Shown: positions 1 to 11,807 of the stretch, piece by piece
How the letters are laid out: the number at the start of each line of letters is the position of its first letter
Numbering within the stretch: the stretch's first letter is position 1
Assembly: GCA_914767715.1 (NCBI GenBank)
Contig: OU612072.1
Location: 8,122,001-8,186,000, forward strand
Length of the DNA: 64,000 nt
Source of the DNA: Membranipora membranacea
Lineage: Eukaryota > Bryozoa > Gymnolaemata > Cheilostomatida > Membraniporidae
Direction of reading: 5' to 3'
The notes under the pieces: generated by a model
What the model saw: only the letters and a program-made list of their open reading frames with translations
Told to the model about the DNA's origin: nothing
The model's database searches: none
Position numbers and translations under genes: made by a program

Positions 1-244
1 ACAAAACAGGCAGCGTCAAAAATGTAGCTGTTTCTTAAAAACGGACTTAAAAGCATATTATTTTGTCTTTCTGTAGCACCAGTGTACCAGAGTTCAATAT
101 TATAGGTAAAAATGGGTTGGATCAGTGATTGGATAAAATTATGTTGTTGGTACTGGTTAGGTTTAAAATGTTTGAATCTAGAAAAAGCGTAAAATCTTTT
201 CTTTAGTTTACAATAGACATATTCAGTGTTTGAGCACCATTTAA
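1..244. other. No gene recognised
   Basis: AT-rich sequence with no convincing exon or repeat that I can name. It ends at the TTAA flanking the first MITE copy. Confidence 0.5.
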
Positions 245-621
245 AGGGCAACCAAAGTTTCGCAGCGATGCATTAATGGGTAGTAAATTATGTGTTAGGC
301 AGCATCAGCTTTGTGCATTACGCGACGCAAAACTCAAAGTAGTTGCTGACTCTAAGCTGGGTAACACTTCAATTTAGGGGAGGTTCCAAGACATTGCTGT
401 TATAATGATGGAGTACAGGCTAAATAATAACAGGAACAGGAAACTGCTCTGTGGTATTCTATTTTAGCTGAGTTTGAGTACCTGATGGATGAAATGTTTC
501 CCAATAACTCTGGCTGAATAATCATCCGAATTAGATTTGGTCTTTTTCCCTATTTCCCTATATGCAGAAGGTGCAATCTGCTATCAATCAATGAGAACAT
601 GTTTGAAACCTTGGTTGCCCT
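245..621. mobile_element. TTAA-flanked MITE, copy 1 (377 bp)
   Basis: The element starts AGGGCAACCAAAGTTTC and ends GAAACCTTGGTTGCCCT, a terminal inverted repeat. TTAA lies on both sides (241-244 and 622-625). A second copy of exactly the same length sits at 34258-34634 and is about 90% identical by eye. No coding capacity is visible. TTAA target duplications are typical of piggyBac-type elements, so a piggyBac-derived non-autonomous family is an inference; no transposase is present here. Confidence 0.8.
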
Positions 622-625
622 TTAA

Positions 626-1811
626 GATCACAGTCGAAAAATGTACCTAGGTATTTAAAACTATCTACCTTCTCTATTGAATTACCATTTATAAAAATAT
701 AGTCGTATAAGGCACAAGATTTGCTAAAATTCACACCAATTAAGTTTATTGCAGCCATGGGATGGAGGGGCTACTGACCGCCCTGTGGTGCAGATCCAAA
801 GCTTATACCTTGGATTTCTATTGTAGAGTATGTTGCCTACTGGTGAAGGTTAATTGCATCTTGATACATATTTAGTGGTGCCAGTGTTGTCTTCTACTTT
901 AAGTATCAAATTATCGCTTCACCAATTAGGCCTTAGGTATGAAACTAAAACTGGTTAAAAGGTAATTATGTATCTGCTCAATTACCCTTTGAACTCATTT
1001 TGTGTTAGAAACACCATTGGATCATAAAGGAATCCCACTAACACCAAAAAACATGAATGTCCAGGCACAACTCAAAAGGCAACAACATATTTTTTGGGAA
1101 TAAATTTGGCATACAAGATATATTTTGGCACTTTATATTTGGCACAAGTTAAAGTAGATAATTTATGTATCAATATATCAATAAATATGTGCTATGTTAT
1201 AATAAGCATCAGGCTTTTAAATGGTATCAGCAAAATTTTGTCATGGAAACAGTTTTGTACAGGGCGAGAGCTGGAGAACTCGTAACTCGTAGTTTGCAGT
1301 TTCAATATCCGAAGGTGAAGGAATTGGTCAAATTGCTAACTCTCACAAAATTATGACAATGTCTTCACCGTTTGGGGGCTTTTTTAAAATGGATGAAGCT
1401 CTTGAAAAAATATGTTGGCACCAGTGTACAGTACCAGTACAGTGTGATGCTTTTATGTAGAATGGCTTGGGAATTTCTTAAGTTGACATGTAGCTTAGTT
1501 CATGCATGATAAATTCTGATACCCCAATAATGAATTAGGCTCACAGAGGGCAGTGAATACTACAACATCCATGAGATAAACAGGAAACAAAACTAGAGTG
1601 TATTATTTTCTCAGGCATTAGTTAACAATAAGGTTGCAAATATCAGCATGGAATTTACAACGTTTACTTCGTGTTTTATGTATTGTAATGTAATATGATA
1701 TTTATTGTAAATGAATTTTGTGTTTGATGAAATCGGACTGTAATTTGGAGTTGTTCACTCCTTGGCTCAAATCCCAAATAATAAAATATCCTCCATTTTT
1801 CTGTTTTAGAA
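626..1811. other. No gene recognised
   Basis: Only short open frames without domain resemblance. No splice-supported exon could be assigned, although the terminal exon candidate at 1812 would need upstream exons here or further left. Confidence 0.4.
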
Positions 1812-2071
1812 TCCGCGATATGTATGGTTCAAATAGTGCAAATGCAATGGTAGCAGATCTGGACTTACAATTGCTGATAATTCGGTTATTAAAGAGAGAC
1901 TTCAAAAACACAACCGAACTGTTGATCAACAATACCTCAGCTGTAGATAGAGCTACTATCGTACAATGTGCGCTAGCCTCAACTATTGAGCACTGGTTTA
2001 GTTTTGTGTTTGGTACAATTCTCGGTGGAATTGCTCAAGGATTTAATTTAAACAGTAATAACAAACTATAA
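1812..2071 (+). CDS. Candidate terminal exon of an unrecognised gene
   Basis: A pyrimidine-rich stretch and AG (ttttctgttttag) precede an open frame of about 85 codons that ends in TAA at 2069-2071. An AATAAA follows at 2093-2098, the usual arrangement of a last exon. The peptide begins IRDMYGSNSANAM, has an acidic/hydrophobic middle, and ends with a hydrophobic run around WFSFVFGTILGGIAQGF that could be membrane-associated. I recognise no family and no upstream partner exon. It could be a chance open frame; the combination of acceptor, open frame and polyadenylation signal is the only support. Confidence 0.35.
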
Positions 2072-2092
2072 ATATGGTTCTATTCGTCAGGC

Positions 2093-2098
2093 AATAAA
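2093..2098 (+). promoter_or_regulatory. AATAAA polyadenylation signal candidate
   Basis: AATAAA lies 22 bases after the stop codon of the candidate terminal exon ending at 2071. Confidence 0.35.
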
Positions 2099-2209
2099 TC
2101 AATCAATAATTTGACAATATCTTAGCATTTATCATCTAGTCACAAAAATACATAAACATTCAAAATCTTTAAAATAAGATCTTACCCTTGGTGCATATGA
2201 CCTTGAATT

Positions 2210-3560
2210 CTGTGTGATATCTGTCGTCTTGCTGTAAATAGCGGTATCTGTATAACTGTGTTTCTAAACTAAATTAGACTTGGTTCCTCGCTGTGAATCG
2301 CGGTATCTGTATCTCTGTGTATCTAAACTATGTTAGACTAGGTTCCTCGCTGTGAATCGCGGTATTTGTATCTCTGTGTATCTAAACTATGTTAGACTAG
2401 GTTCCTCGCTGTGAATCGCGGTATTTGTATCTCTGTGTATCTAAACTATGTTAGACTAGGTTCCTCGCTGTGAATCGCGGTATTTGTATCTCTGTGTATC
2501 TAAACTATGTTAGACTAGGTTCCTCGCTGTGAATCGCGGTATTTGTATCTCTGTGTATCTTGTCAAAAGCTCTGTTGGCTGAATGTGTCTAAAAGTTTTT
2601 AGACAATTTTCCTCGCTTGTAGAATAGCGGTATCTGTACCTTTGTGTATATCAAAGCTCTATTGGCTGAATGTGTCTAAATGATTTTAGACAATTTTTCT
2701 CTCTGTGGATGTGCCTCCTTGGGCTGACTGAATCAGATAATTCTCTGATTATATGTATACTGTTATATGTCGTGAACCCGCTCCCTGGCGCTGACTGAAT
2801 TTGTTATCTTCTGGTGGAAGAATAGGCCTCCTTGGGCTGAGTGAATCAGATAATTCTCTGATCGAATGAGTAATGCTGCACGCCGTGAACCCGCCTCCTG
2901 GCGCTGACCGAATTGTTGTCTTCTTAGTTGAAGAATAGGCCTCCCTGGGCTGAGTAAATCAGATAGTTATCTGATTAAATGTGTAATGCTGTATGTCGTG
3001 AACCCGCCTCCTGGCGCTGACTGATTTTTACAAGTGTCCATCAGGCTTTTATAGTACTGGTTTGCTGTCCTGTTATTGTGCAACGTTTGCTTTACAGGCG
3101 TAAAGGTGTAAACTTTCTAATTGGTTTTAGCCTCAATTTCGTCATTACTCTCTTTTGATTTGCGTGTGTTTGTCAGTTTTAATTATCTAGCTGTCAAAAT
3201 ATGGCTAGTCTGTCCTTTGCTTGACCTTGGTTTTCTAATTTCGCAATCTTTCCAGGGTTATTTTGAAGATATTTTGTGACTTCTATTGCTTGTTATTTTC
3301 AAATAGCTTATGGTGTCAACTGCACTTGTTTTCTAAGGTGCAATATATATATTGGTTTTCTTATTCCGCAATCTTTCCAGGGTTATTTTGAAGATATTTT
3401 GTGACTTCTATTGCTTGTTATTTTCAAATAGCTTATGGTGTCAACTGCACTTGTTTTCTAAGGTGCAATATATATATTGGTTTTCTTATTCCGCAATCTT
3501 TCCAGGGCTGATTCACGTGCCCAAAGATCTCGTGACTCTGCGGTTATTTTGAAGATGTTT
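2210..3560. repeat. Composite satellite / minisatellite array
   Basis: Four tandem arrays lie end to end. About 2210-2560 has roughly six copies of a 59-bp unit (contains TTCCTCGCTGTGAATCGCGG), the inner copies nearly identical. About 2565-2700 has two longer relatives containing TTGGCTGAATGTGTCTAAA. About 2705-3030 has three units of about 118 bp with CCTCCTTGGGCTGA and CGTGAACCCGC. About 3230-3500 has two copies of a unit of about 125 bp with TTCCAGGGTTATTTTGAAG. Short open frames across it are repeat shadows. Confidence 0.85.
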
Positions 3561-4790
3561 TGTGACTTCTGTTGTTTTCCCGTTGTGTGATTCTCCTCGG
3601 GTTGTTTCACGTGCCCAGATTTCTCATGGCCCTGTGATTATGTTTTGTTATATTTCATTACACCCTCAGTGTATTTTTCCCTCTATTTACTACAATATTA
3701 CTATTTTCCATCACCATATAGCCTGTGTCTAGATAAATTTCAATAATGATAACCTATGATGTTTGAGCTTTAACCCTACACTGAAATGTTTAAGAATGTT
3801 TCTGTTGGGTCTTAGTTTAAGCTCTTAGTAATAATTGAATTTATACTAACTTTGCTTTGTTTTGTTTTTCAGATTATGTGGGGTTAATGGTGATTTCCTG
3901 TCTGCACAGCATGCTGGGTTACATCTCAATGCATACTGTACTACACGATCGCCCTGATTCGATTTCATATCTATAACTCTAAAGTCCTTGGTTCTCATAT
4001 CATCAATTTGAAGTCAGCAAACAAGCAGCAAAGCTCTCACAACAAGCAGATCAACCCTATAATAATCATGCCAAAACAGATCACCACAGCTATTCAAATT
4101 GACAACAGTGGATGACAATGGAACTTATGACCAAAAAAAAGATAATCAGAAACCAGTGTAATTTGTGTTATGATGTCTGGTGACCTAGGCCTCACCCTTA
4201 GTCTTAGCTTTTGACTTTTGTAAGCTCATTGTTTTTCTCCGCTTTTTAAAACTAATAATGACCAATAATAGGTGCAAAGGTAATCAGTTTTGACAAGTGT
4301 CATATTTTTATGGGATTTCTAATCCAGATGATGATTGGTTATTAATTTTTATGGTTTCGGCCCAGGGTCTGGTGCAGAAATGTATTATTGTTGAATATTA
4401 ACTAGTTATTTATTGGTCTGCGTCTTTATATGATATTTGATTGACCTTTAGTTTTGTACTGTCGCACTTATTAATAATAAATCATTTGAGAATAAGGATA
4501 CTTCAATACCATGTTGTGTAAGTGATCGTTGCACATTCGGAAGAAAATATGGCTGCTCTTATACACTAAGGTAATTATAAAACATGATGTTCTTTATGAT
4601 GATTACATAAGAAAATGTCATCTGACGCAAAGAACATACAGCCTTTCAATTCTTCAAGTTTCCGGAATACCTACAGCAACTCATGTGAATGCTAATGGTT
4701 TAATGCTTGTGTAAACTAATGAATTCGTTTGCGTAAGCTTGCAGATGAATCTGTTAATTCAATTAGCTGCAGTCGAATGGTAACCTTAAT
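3561..4790. other. No gene recognised
   Basis: AT-rich sequence. I searched it on the minus strand for the C-terminal half of the lipoxygenase (iron-ligand histidines, W-L-x-A-K) and found nothing, so those exons lie further left or are lost. Confidence 0.45.
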
Positions 4791-4801
4791 TATGTGCTTA
4801 C

Positions 4802-7800
4802 CGGTGCGTTTTCATCAGGAGTAAGCTGGATAGCTATTGGCAGCAATTGATTATTATCTGCTACATAAAAGAGGCCAACAGGTCCTGGCATAGGCTCAGC
4901 AGCCTCAATATCGGCCAAGAAGCTCATATCAACCATGTAAACTCGTTTGTTCTTCACAGCATCGTCCAATGTCAAGCCAGGAGGTGGGTTCTGCTCGATA
5001 TCTGCAATGGCTTTTTCGATGCTATGATAAAAGGAAGCGTTCAACGTTGCTTTGATAGGCAGACCAGCCTGAGGAATGCTCTGTGTTTTAATCTATTTTA
5101 ACCTGTATAAACCTACTGAAATCTATTTAAACTACACCGAATAGCTGGATATATTACCTTAGATCACTGAGAGATAAATGTTGGAGACTAAAAGACTGCA
5201 AATAACTCATAATCCAAGGATAAAGTACAATCGATCTTCTTCTTCATGACACAGGAAGTGAGTTGTCAAGAACATAGTGACACTAAGGAACGATAACTCT
5301 CATTACTTACTCTCGAGATGCTCTGCTGAACCTCAAAAACCAGAATCAGAATCAATAAAAGTGACATTCCTAGTGCTATTATCAGAAAACGACAACGCGG
5401 AAAACGAGCGGGCAGAAAGCGAAAAGCTAACGTCCAACGAAAGCTTCCACTACCATCAATTATACTCGCTAATGCTCGCTCTATAAATAACAAAACTGAT
5501 GAACTTGATGGCTTAATTAAATTTCACTATGCCTACAAAAATGCTAGTGCCATCGCATTGACCGAAACTTGGTTAAACAGTACAATTTATGACAATCTGA
5601 TTGCTTTTGATGGATTTAATGTTTACCGGGCTGATCGGGACTCTGTAGAGTCAAACAAAAACAGGGGCGGAGGATGTTTATGGCTGATTAGAAATGCCTG
5701 GTGCACCAACACAACAGTTCATCGCCGGTATCTATCAAAAGATCTAGAGCTGCTCCATCTGCGATGCCGACCTCACTACCTTCTGCGAGAGATAAATGCC
5801 ATCAATCTATTCAATGTGTATATACCCCCAGATGCCAATAAGAAGCTAGCATCAGAACCCATTGAGGACTCTGTTGATGATTGCTTAATTAAACACCCTG
5901 ATGCTGCTATAATTATAGTTGGAGATTTCAACAAAGCCAACCTATCATCACACCTGCACCAACATGTTACAGTAACTACCGGGGATAACAATATACTTGA
6001 CCTGTGCTATACCAATTTACGAGATGCTTACGAATCCTACAAACTGCCTCCGCTCAGCTCATCAGTTCATAATGCTGTAACACAAACTCACCAAAAACAC
6101 CAAGATAAGAAAGCAGCTGATTATCAACAATAAAACAATTGACAAATGTAAAGCTACCTTTGATACCACCGACTGGGAAACCCTGTTTTCTGATTACCTG
6201 GATCGGACAGTGGAGGCCGTAACTGATTACATCAATTTCACCCTGTCCTCCAATTCCACGACCAAAGAATATTATTCCAACAACAAGCACAGACCACGGG
6301 TGAGACCAGAGCTGAAAGAACTGTTTAAAAAGAAGACCAAGTTGATAAGAACGAAGCAACATCATCAAGCTAAGCAAATTCAACAGCTAATTAACAATGA
6401 AATATCTAGAGCGAAGATAAAATACAACGAAGATATGCTGGCAAACATGTCAAGTAACATCAAAAAAGCATGGCAGGGAATTAAAAGCATGTCTGGCGTA
6501 ACAAAACCAAAGACCAACTACGATCTGATGTCTGAAGAAGAGCAGACAACTCTTGCCATTTCTCTGAACCAATTATATACTAGGTTCAACTCCTACACTC
6601 CTCCTGATGGTACACCTGTTCCTGCTGCTGATACTACCGATGTTGCTGACACACCACCCCAAGCTGCTACTGATAGTCCTGTTGGAGATAACATCATGCC
6701 TGCCGCCAGTGAACCACCTGAGATTACAGTGGAAGATGTCAGAAAGCAGTTCTCAAGATGCAAACTTGGCAAGTCATCAGGTCCTGATAATATTAGTACG
6801 AAAATTTTAAAGGAATGTGCCAATGAGTTAGCACCGGTTTTCTGTGAACTTTTTAACTTATGTTTGCGTAGTGGCAAATTACCTAAGCTCTGGAAGTTGT
6901 CATCAATTGTACCTGTGCCAAAGTTTCCCAATGCTAAAGAGGAAAATGATTTTAGACCGATTGCGCCCACTTCTGTAGCAATGAAATGTTTTGAGCATAT
7001 CATCAGGGACAAAATTTTATATTTTATTAAGTTGGATGAAAGGATTCATATTTTAGCCACAAACTATGCCAACTGGGATGAACATATTTTAAATAACTGC
7101 TATGCATGCCCAAGATCCAATTACCTTATGCCAAAAGTAAGTACCAGCAGATTTCTAAATAGTTTTATACCTGTAAGTATTAAGATTTTAAATAACAGAG
7201 ACATTCCAACACTTTCATTGTAATATGTCATTGACAATATTACCAAATAAATAAATCTAAAAAAAGAATATTGTGCTGATAGAGGGAAGGATAAAAGCAT
7301 CACCAAACAATAAGAATGTATTGTAAACCAGCTGATTTAATAGCAACATATAACTAACAAAAGATGAATAATGTGAGATCTACAAGATTGAGAGACTCTA
7401 CACCAAACCAACTGTTTTCTGGGCCAGACATGATCAGTGAAAATTGTTTGGTTTGTGTTGCAGACTCAGCTCAAATTGATGATAATGTTTGGCAGCAGAG
7501 TCCTAATGAATCATAATCGTCTGAGGCAACAGCTAACTTAGGAATCACTCTAAACTCTAGGATAAAACCATTCAGGTGTGTACACTCACTAAAGGCCTGT
7601 AAGTACATTATCCTCAAATCCTTATTGGAGAGCCGGTTACCATCATCAACTTAGAGGATAAAACGTTAAAGACTTCAGAAGGACCACAGCAATACATAGT
7701 CTGGCAGCTAGTTCTGCAGTAGTTACGCAATATTTTCACGTTTTCATTCTCAAAAGTTACGTATATTGTTAGAAATTGTCCTCCCTTCTCATAAAAGAGG

Positions 7801-9258
7801 TATGAGGTATATGCGAAGCCTAGTGCTGAACCAGCCCAATAAACTATCACTTGTATCTACCTGAGAGAACTGTATAAATTCATAAATGAAGTTATCTACT
7901 GTTGGAAAAATGTCTCCTGACAATGGAACAATAATTATTTTGAGCTGAATGTGAAAAGAATGGTGATTTAGTATTTTGAAGTAGTAGTTAATTAGGTTGG
8001 CACAGCACTAGGCTACATGAATACCTCATAGCTCTTAGATGAGGAGGGAGGACAATTGCTAACACTGTACATAATTTTTACCCTGAATTTTCTAAATGTG
8101 AAAACAATGCATAATTACTGCAGAACTAGCTGCCCGACTTTATATTGCTGTGGTCCTTCCGTAGTCTTTAAGCAGGTCTCGAGTAAGGATTAAGTCTTAT
8201 AACTTGAGAACCCCCATCCACTTAAAGAGTTCAATGATCAACTTCTATTGATAGCTTTAAGTCAACCATGTTAAATAGTCAGTTACTATTTGAATTTGAT
8301 GACAGAGGTAAGCGGATACATAAATTTTGTTTGAGTTTAAATGATATTTGGTGAATGTTACTTACAGACTAGGCAGTTCATTACAAACTTTTATGACGCC
8401 ATGATTGGTCCCTGTCAGTCTTAGACGTCCAAATTCAGCATCCTCAGCCCATTCAGTCATTCCCTGTATGATTATAAAGCAAGCTTAACTAGATATTCTA
8501 GGAAATACATGAAGTGGACGGCTATCATAAATAATGTAGTGTAATGTTGCCTACAGACTACAGAGACAGCGCTTGAGCTTAACAAATTTCTAAAATCATC
8601 ATAGACATTCATAGACATTTAAGACCGCTAATAAATAGGAGGAAGGTTAGGGTCTGAAGAAATTATTCTCACAGTACAATTTGATACGGTCTTTCCGTTT
8701 CAGCTTTCTACAACTTGAATCCTTTTTAAAAATAGCTTACCTCTGGAACATGAAAGTTATGACCCCGATATAACCGCTCAATATCAGAGAGGCTCTCAAA
8801 ATCTGGAGTGTTATTGAAGAGGTACCGGAATAATGTGTTGAAGTTTGACCTTTCCCAAAATCTGTGTTTCTACAAACAAACAAATGTGAAGACTAGTGAG
8901 AGTGAAATCAAAAAATCTGTGAGACAGCTGAGGTTTTGTGACATGATACTACCTTTTTACTTCCAATATCTGAACACTCTTTCAATTCATTGAAGTCTGA
9001 ATTAATTATTTTGCAAACTTAGCTGATTAACCGGAGTTGAGATCTGATTGAGAGTGAACAATATTTTGAGTGACGCAGGGTCTTTAAAAGTGGATGACAA
9101 TGTTTTGGGTTTCAAAACAGCCTCATTGTCTAAGAGGTACATTTCAAACTATTTGAGATGCAACCCATAATGTTGCATCAGCAATGTTGACATTTGCCCC
9201 TACTGATACTTACGGAGTATTCCAGGGTTAACCTCTCATCGTCAGGCAATATCTCAAC
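4802..9258 (-). CDS. Lipoxygenase, partial (four internal exons)
   Basis: Lipoxygenases insert O2 into polyunsaturated fatty acids using a non-haem iron. Reading down the minus strand the exons are 9214-9258, 8741-8869, 8366-8463 and 4802-5078, all with GT-AG borders and matching phases (0, 0, then 2). Together they give about 183 residues. Family landmarks: EILPDDERLTLEY (the D-L-P-R-D segment), TEWAEDAEFGRLRLTG followed by VIKVCNELP, then YMVDMSFLADI, GLFYVADNN and LLPIAIQL. These are the region just before the catalytic histidines. The N-terminal PLAT domain and the iron-binding C-terminal half were not found, so the gene is either cut off (introns longer than 4.8 kb, exons outside) or a remnant. 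No internal stop or frameshift is seen. The 8366-5078 intron holds a LINE in the opposite orientation and a foldback element. Confidence 0.85.
5300..7265 (+). mobile_element. Damaged LINE with endonuclease and 5' part of RT
   Basis: An open frame from about 5378 to 6133 begins with a basic stretch (KRQRGKRAGRKRK) and LPSIILANARSINNKTDEL, then LTETWLN and VGDFN, the hallmarks of an APE-type endonuclease. A frameshift near 6085-6120 moves the reading into 6210-7223, which carries the RT entry region (GKSSGPDNISTKIL, SSIVPVPK, NDFRPIAPTSVAMKCFEHII). The palm with YADD is absent: near 7035 the frame jumps to a C-terminal tail (RFLNSFIPVSIKILN). It ends in an AAATAAATAAAT-type tail at about 7243-7265. 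It is a non-autonomous, internally deleted copy lying inside a lipoxygenase intron on the opposite strand. Confidence 0.85.
7600..8203. repeat. Foldback (long inverted repeat) element
   Basis: The reverse complement of about 7600-7860 matches about 7990-8203 over most of its length, including CTACTGCAGAACTAGCTGCC and GCTGTGGTCCTTC. The arms are around 75-80% identical by eye with a spacer of about 130 bp. No coding capacity. It lies in the same lipoxygenase intron as the LINE. The 78-residue open frame on the minus strand inside it is an artefact of this repeat. Confidence 0.7.
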
Positions 9259-9259
9259 C

Positions 9260-9690
9260 TAAAATAATTTTAACACAACCATATCAATTACTGCAAAGTA
9301 CAACACATCGAAAACTACATCGCATGTATGTAGTTTTGAAACATGGGTCTAACTTGTAGTTATGCTTTCACAGTTCTATCATGCAAGTGCCAAAGATGGG
9401 ATTATAATTGCAAGGACCTGCAAAATCAACAAACCATTGTCAATTGTATGTATGTACAGGTAAAATGTGGAATAGGAGTATGGAATATGCTCAGGACTAA
9501 AATTGATAGCTAAAGATAATTGAGCAAATCATGAACAAGTAAAAAAAGAGGTGGTATGGTGCAGCACATGTGTGGTATACTGAATACAAGGATTGATGAG
9601 ACTTAGATACTATCATGGTCCATAAATTTCCTATAACGAATGACTACATCTTATAAAAATTATAATATATACAAATATAAAACATCCAGA
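9260..9690. other. No gene recognised
   Basis: Upstream side of the lipoxygenase exons. I saw no PLAT-domain exon here on the minus strand. Confidence 0.4.
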
Positions 9691-9732
9691 TGACGGGACG
9701 CTGCCGTAGCGGACAGACGTATCATCTTAACT

Positions 9733-9909
9733 ATGGATGACTATCTGTGCAACCAGCACTTCCAGCTCTATCAACTTGACAACGATGACAAAAACGCATA
9801 TATCACAACACTGATAACTACTGATGGCCAACTGTGCCTCAACTGCGCTGACAGCTTGACCACCGTTGGGCGCCTCGGCCAGACACTATACCACATCACC
9901 CGACTCTGA
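9733..9909 (+). CDS. Short ORF in a GC/CpG-rich island (58 aa), unrecognised
   Basis: From about 9690 to 9930 the sequence turns GC-richer and CpG-rich compared with its flanks, and contains an ATG-started frame of 58 residues beginning MDDYLCNQHFQLYQ, with a later QLCLNCADSL, ending TGA at 9907-9909. Four cysteines and a His suggest but do not prove a metal-binding shape. The sharp composition change suggests inserted DNA, for example the 5' leader or ORF1 of a retroelement, or an exon of an unrelated gene. I recognise no family. The following 120 bases stay GC-moderate without a clear frame. Confidence 0.3.
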   Translation: MDDYLCNQHFQLYQLDNDDKNAYITTLITTDGQLCLNCADSLTTVGRLGQTLYHITRL

Positions 9910-9930
9910 CTTTCAACTGCACGTTAAAAT

Positions 9931-11800
9931 GAGCGTCCGCTGCCAAACCAATTCAAGGGCTACAAAACAATCGAATTCCAAACGAAAAATCTTCAGGCAA
10001 ATCAAGCTGAAACAAAAAACCAGCTACATGTAGACATCGGGCTATGTCCAAAAAGGCCTAACCAACATGGAATCCTCACAGGTGTTTGCCTTTCCATTTG
10101 TCCCAGTATTCATTTCAAAGCATTACACCAAGGACAAGTAATATAAATTTCCATATGTTCAAGGACTACCCTTTGTCAGCTTGAAAAAATCAATCCTATG
10201 CCCACACTGTGATAAAGATCCATTTACATTTTATTTCCTAAAAGCTGCAAAAGTAGAAATGCCAATATTCATGGTTATTCACAATTAATTAAGTGATGAT
10301 GATATTTTTTAATGGTGATGGCTAACTGATGGCACTACAGTTGATTATCCCTGAAATCTCTTTTACCTATCCACGTTCATTAATTTGCAGTGGCGCCTAA
10401 TCCATGTTTATTTACAACTTAGATGCAGTAATTTTCATTGGAAATAACTTGTTCGAATGTAGATTAGACAATATTAATCCCTTAGTTATTGAATCAAACA
10501 ATTAAAAATCAGCAAGAATGGATGATTCGTCAGAGAGCCAAAACTTGGTTTAATTGTTTCTTTTGTGATATTCCATATAAATCTGAATAATAAACATGAC
10601 TAACTAAGAATAATGCAAACAGATTTTACGTTGTGAATTTTATTAATTCTCACATGAAATAAGCGTCATTTAATTTCGGCAAATTTAATGTCAATACGCA
10701 ATGTTGAGAGGAGTGTATTTCATGGAATTAATTTTGTTATTACACAATTGGAGCAGGGTTATGTTTGATAGTACCTACATATTGTCATGTAAGAGGAAGA
10801 TTTGATGCTTCTCTTAATCATCATGTTTTCTACTCCTACAATTAGTTGCCGTTTTCTCGCTGGGCAAACATTAATAAAGCGAACTCACATTGGCACATAA
10901 TTATACTCCAAACCACTACAGATTTTGTTCGCTCTGCACAAGGAATTATTTGCAAGAGTTATCTTCCCAAATTACAATGGTGTCCATGCCATTCATTGTC
11001 AGGATTTATAAAGCAGTATTGATACAGGATAACAATACCAAACTCGAATTGTATAACTGGTATTATTTATGTATTCATAAGGAAAACAACACAAGCTAAG
11101 ATTGCACAGCAGTAAAGTCGAGATGAAAAAATCTGTTTTGCCTCAGAATTGCAATTATTGAGACCGAGTGTAAAATTGGACGTTCTTTTTTGGTTTGAAT
11201 TTTCTCAATCAAGTGAGCATTTTGCCATATTATTCTGTCAATTCAGAACAAGTCTATAACTCGAATTATATGACCAGTGATAATAATGGATTCGTTAGGA
11301 ATACAATAGCACAAGTTGAGATTCAAATGTGTAGTTTATTACATGAAATCTGAAATTATAATTAGGCATAATGGATTAGAATGAGGATTTAAATTAGAGC
11401 TGAGAGAAAATTTTCATGATCAAGTGGTCATTTTGGCATCCTATTCCATTGATTCAGAAAAGGATTTGCGAAATACTGACACAAGCCCACAAAAAATATA
11501 CCTTATAGTATTGGTGGTCATCGATATACACGACAGCCTGATAAGTAAACGTTTGAGAAACTATTATCTAAAATTTGTACAAATGTGTAAATACAGTGAA
11601 CTGCCAGGTATATAAGATTTATAGCTACCTTTGGCAAATAAAACTGTAATGCAGCAAAAAACTTTCTGAGGTCTGACAAATCCAATGCCAGCCATCTTAT
11701 TTAACAACTTTTCTTTCTATTAGGCAGCAACACATGTAAAATCTCTGACTCCTTGGATTATCTGAAAACTTGGACAGCTTCACATTTTACATATCTTGAC
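9931..11800. other. No gene recognised
   Basis: AT-rich, with scattered short frames and no domain or splice support. A possible minus-strand start exon beginning MAGIGFVRPQKVFCC with a GTAGCT donor (about 11626-11691) was noted but has no partner exon. Confidence 0.35.
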
Positions 11801-11807
11801 ACACATG

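Noticed and set aside
3352-3552. 66-codon ORF
   Set aside because: Lies wholly in the tandem repeat of about 125 bp.
5776-5991. Minus-strand ORFs across the LINE at 5.3-7.2 kb
   Set aside because: Shadows of the plus-strand endonuclease and RT frames.
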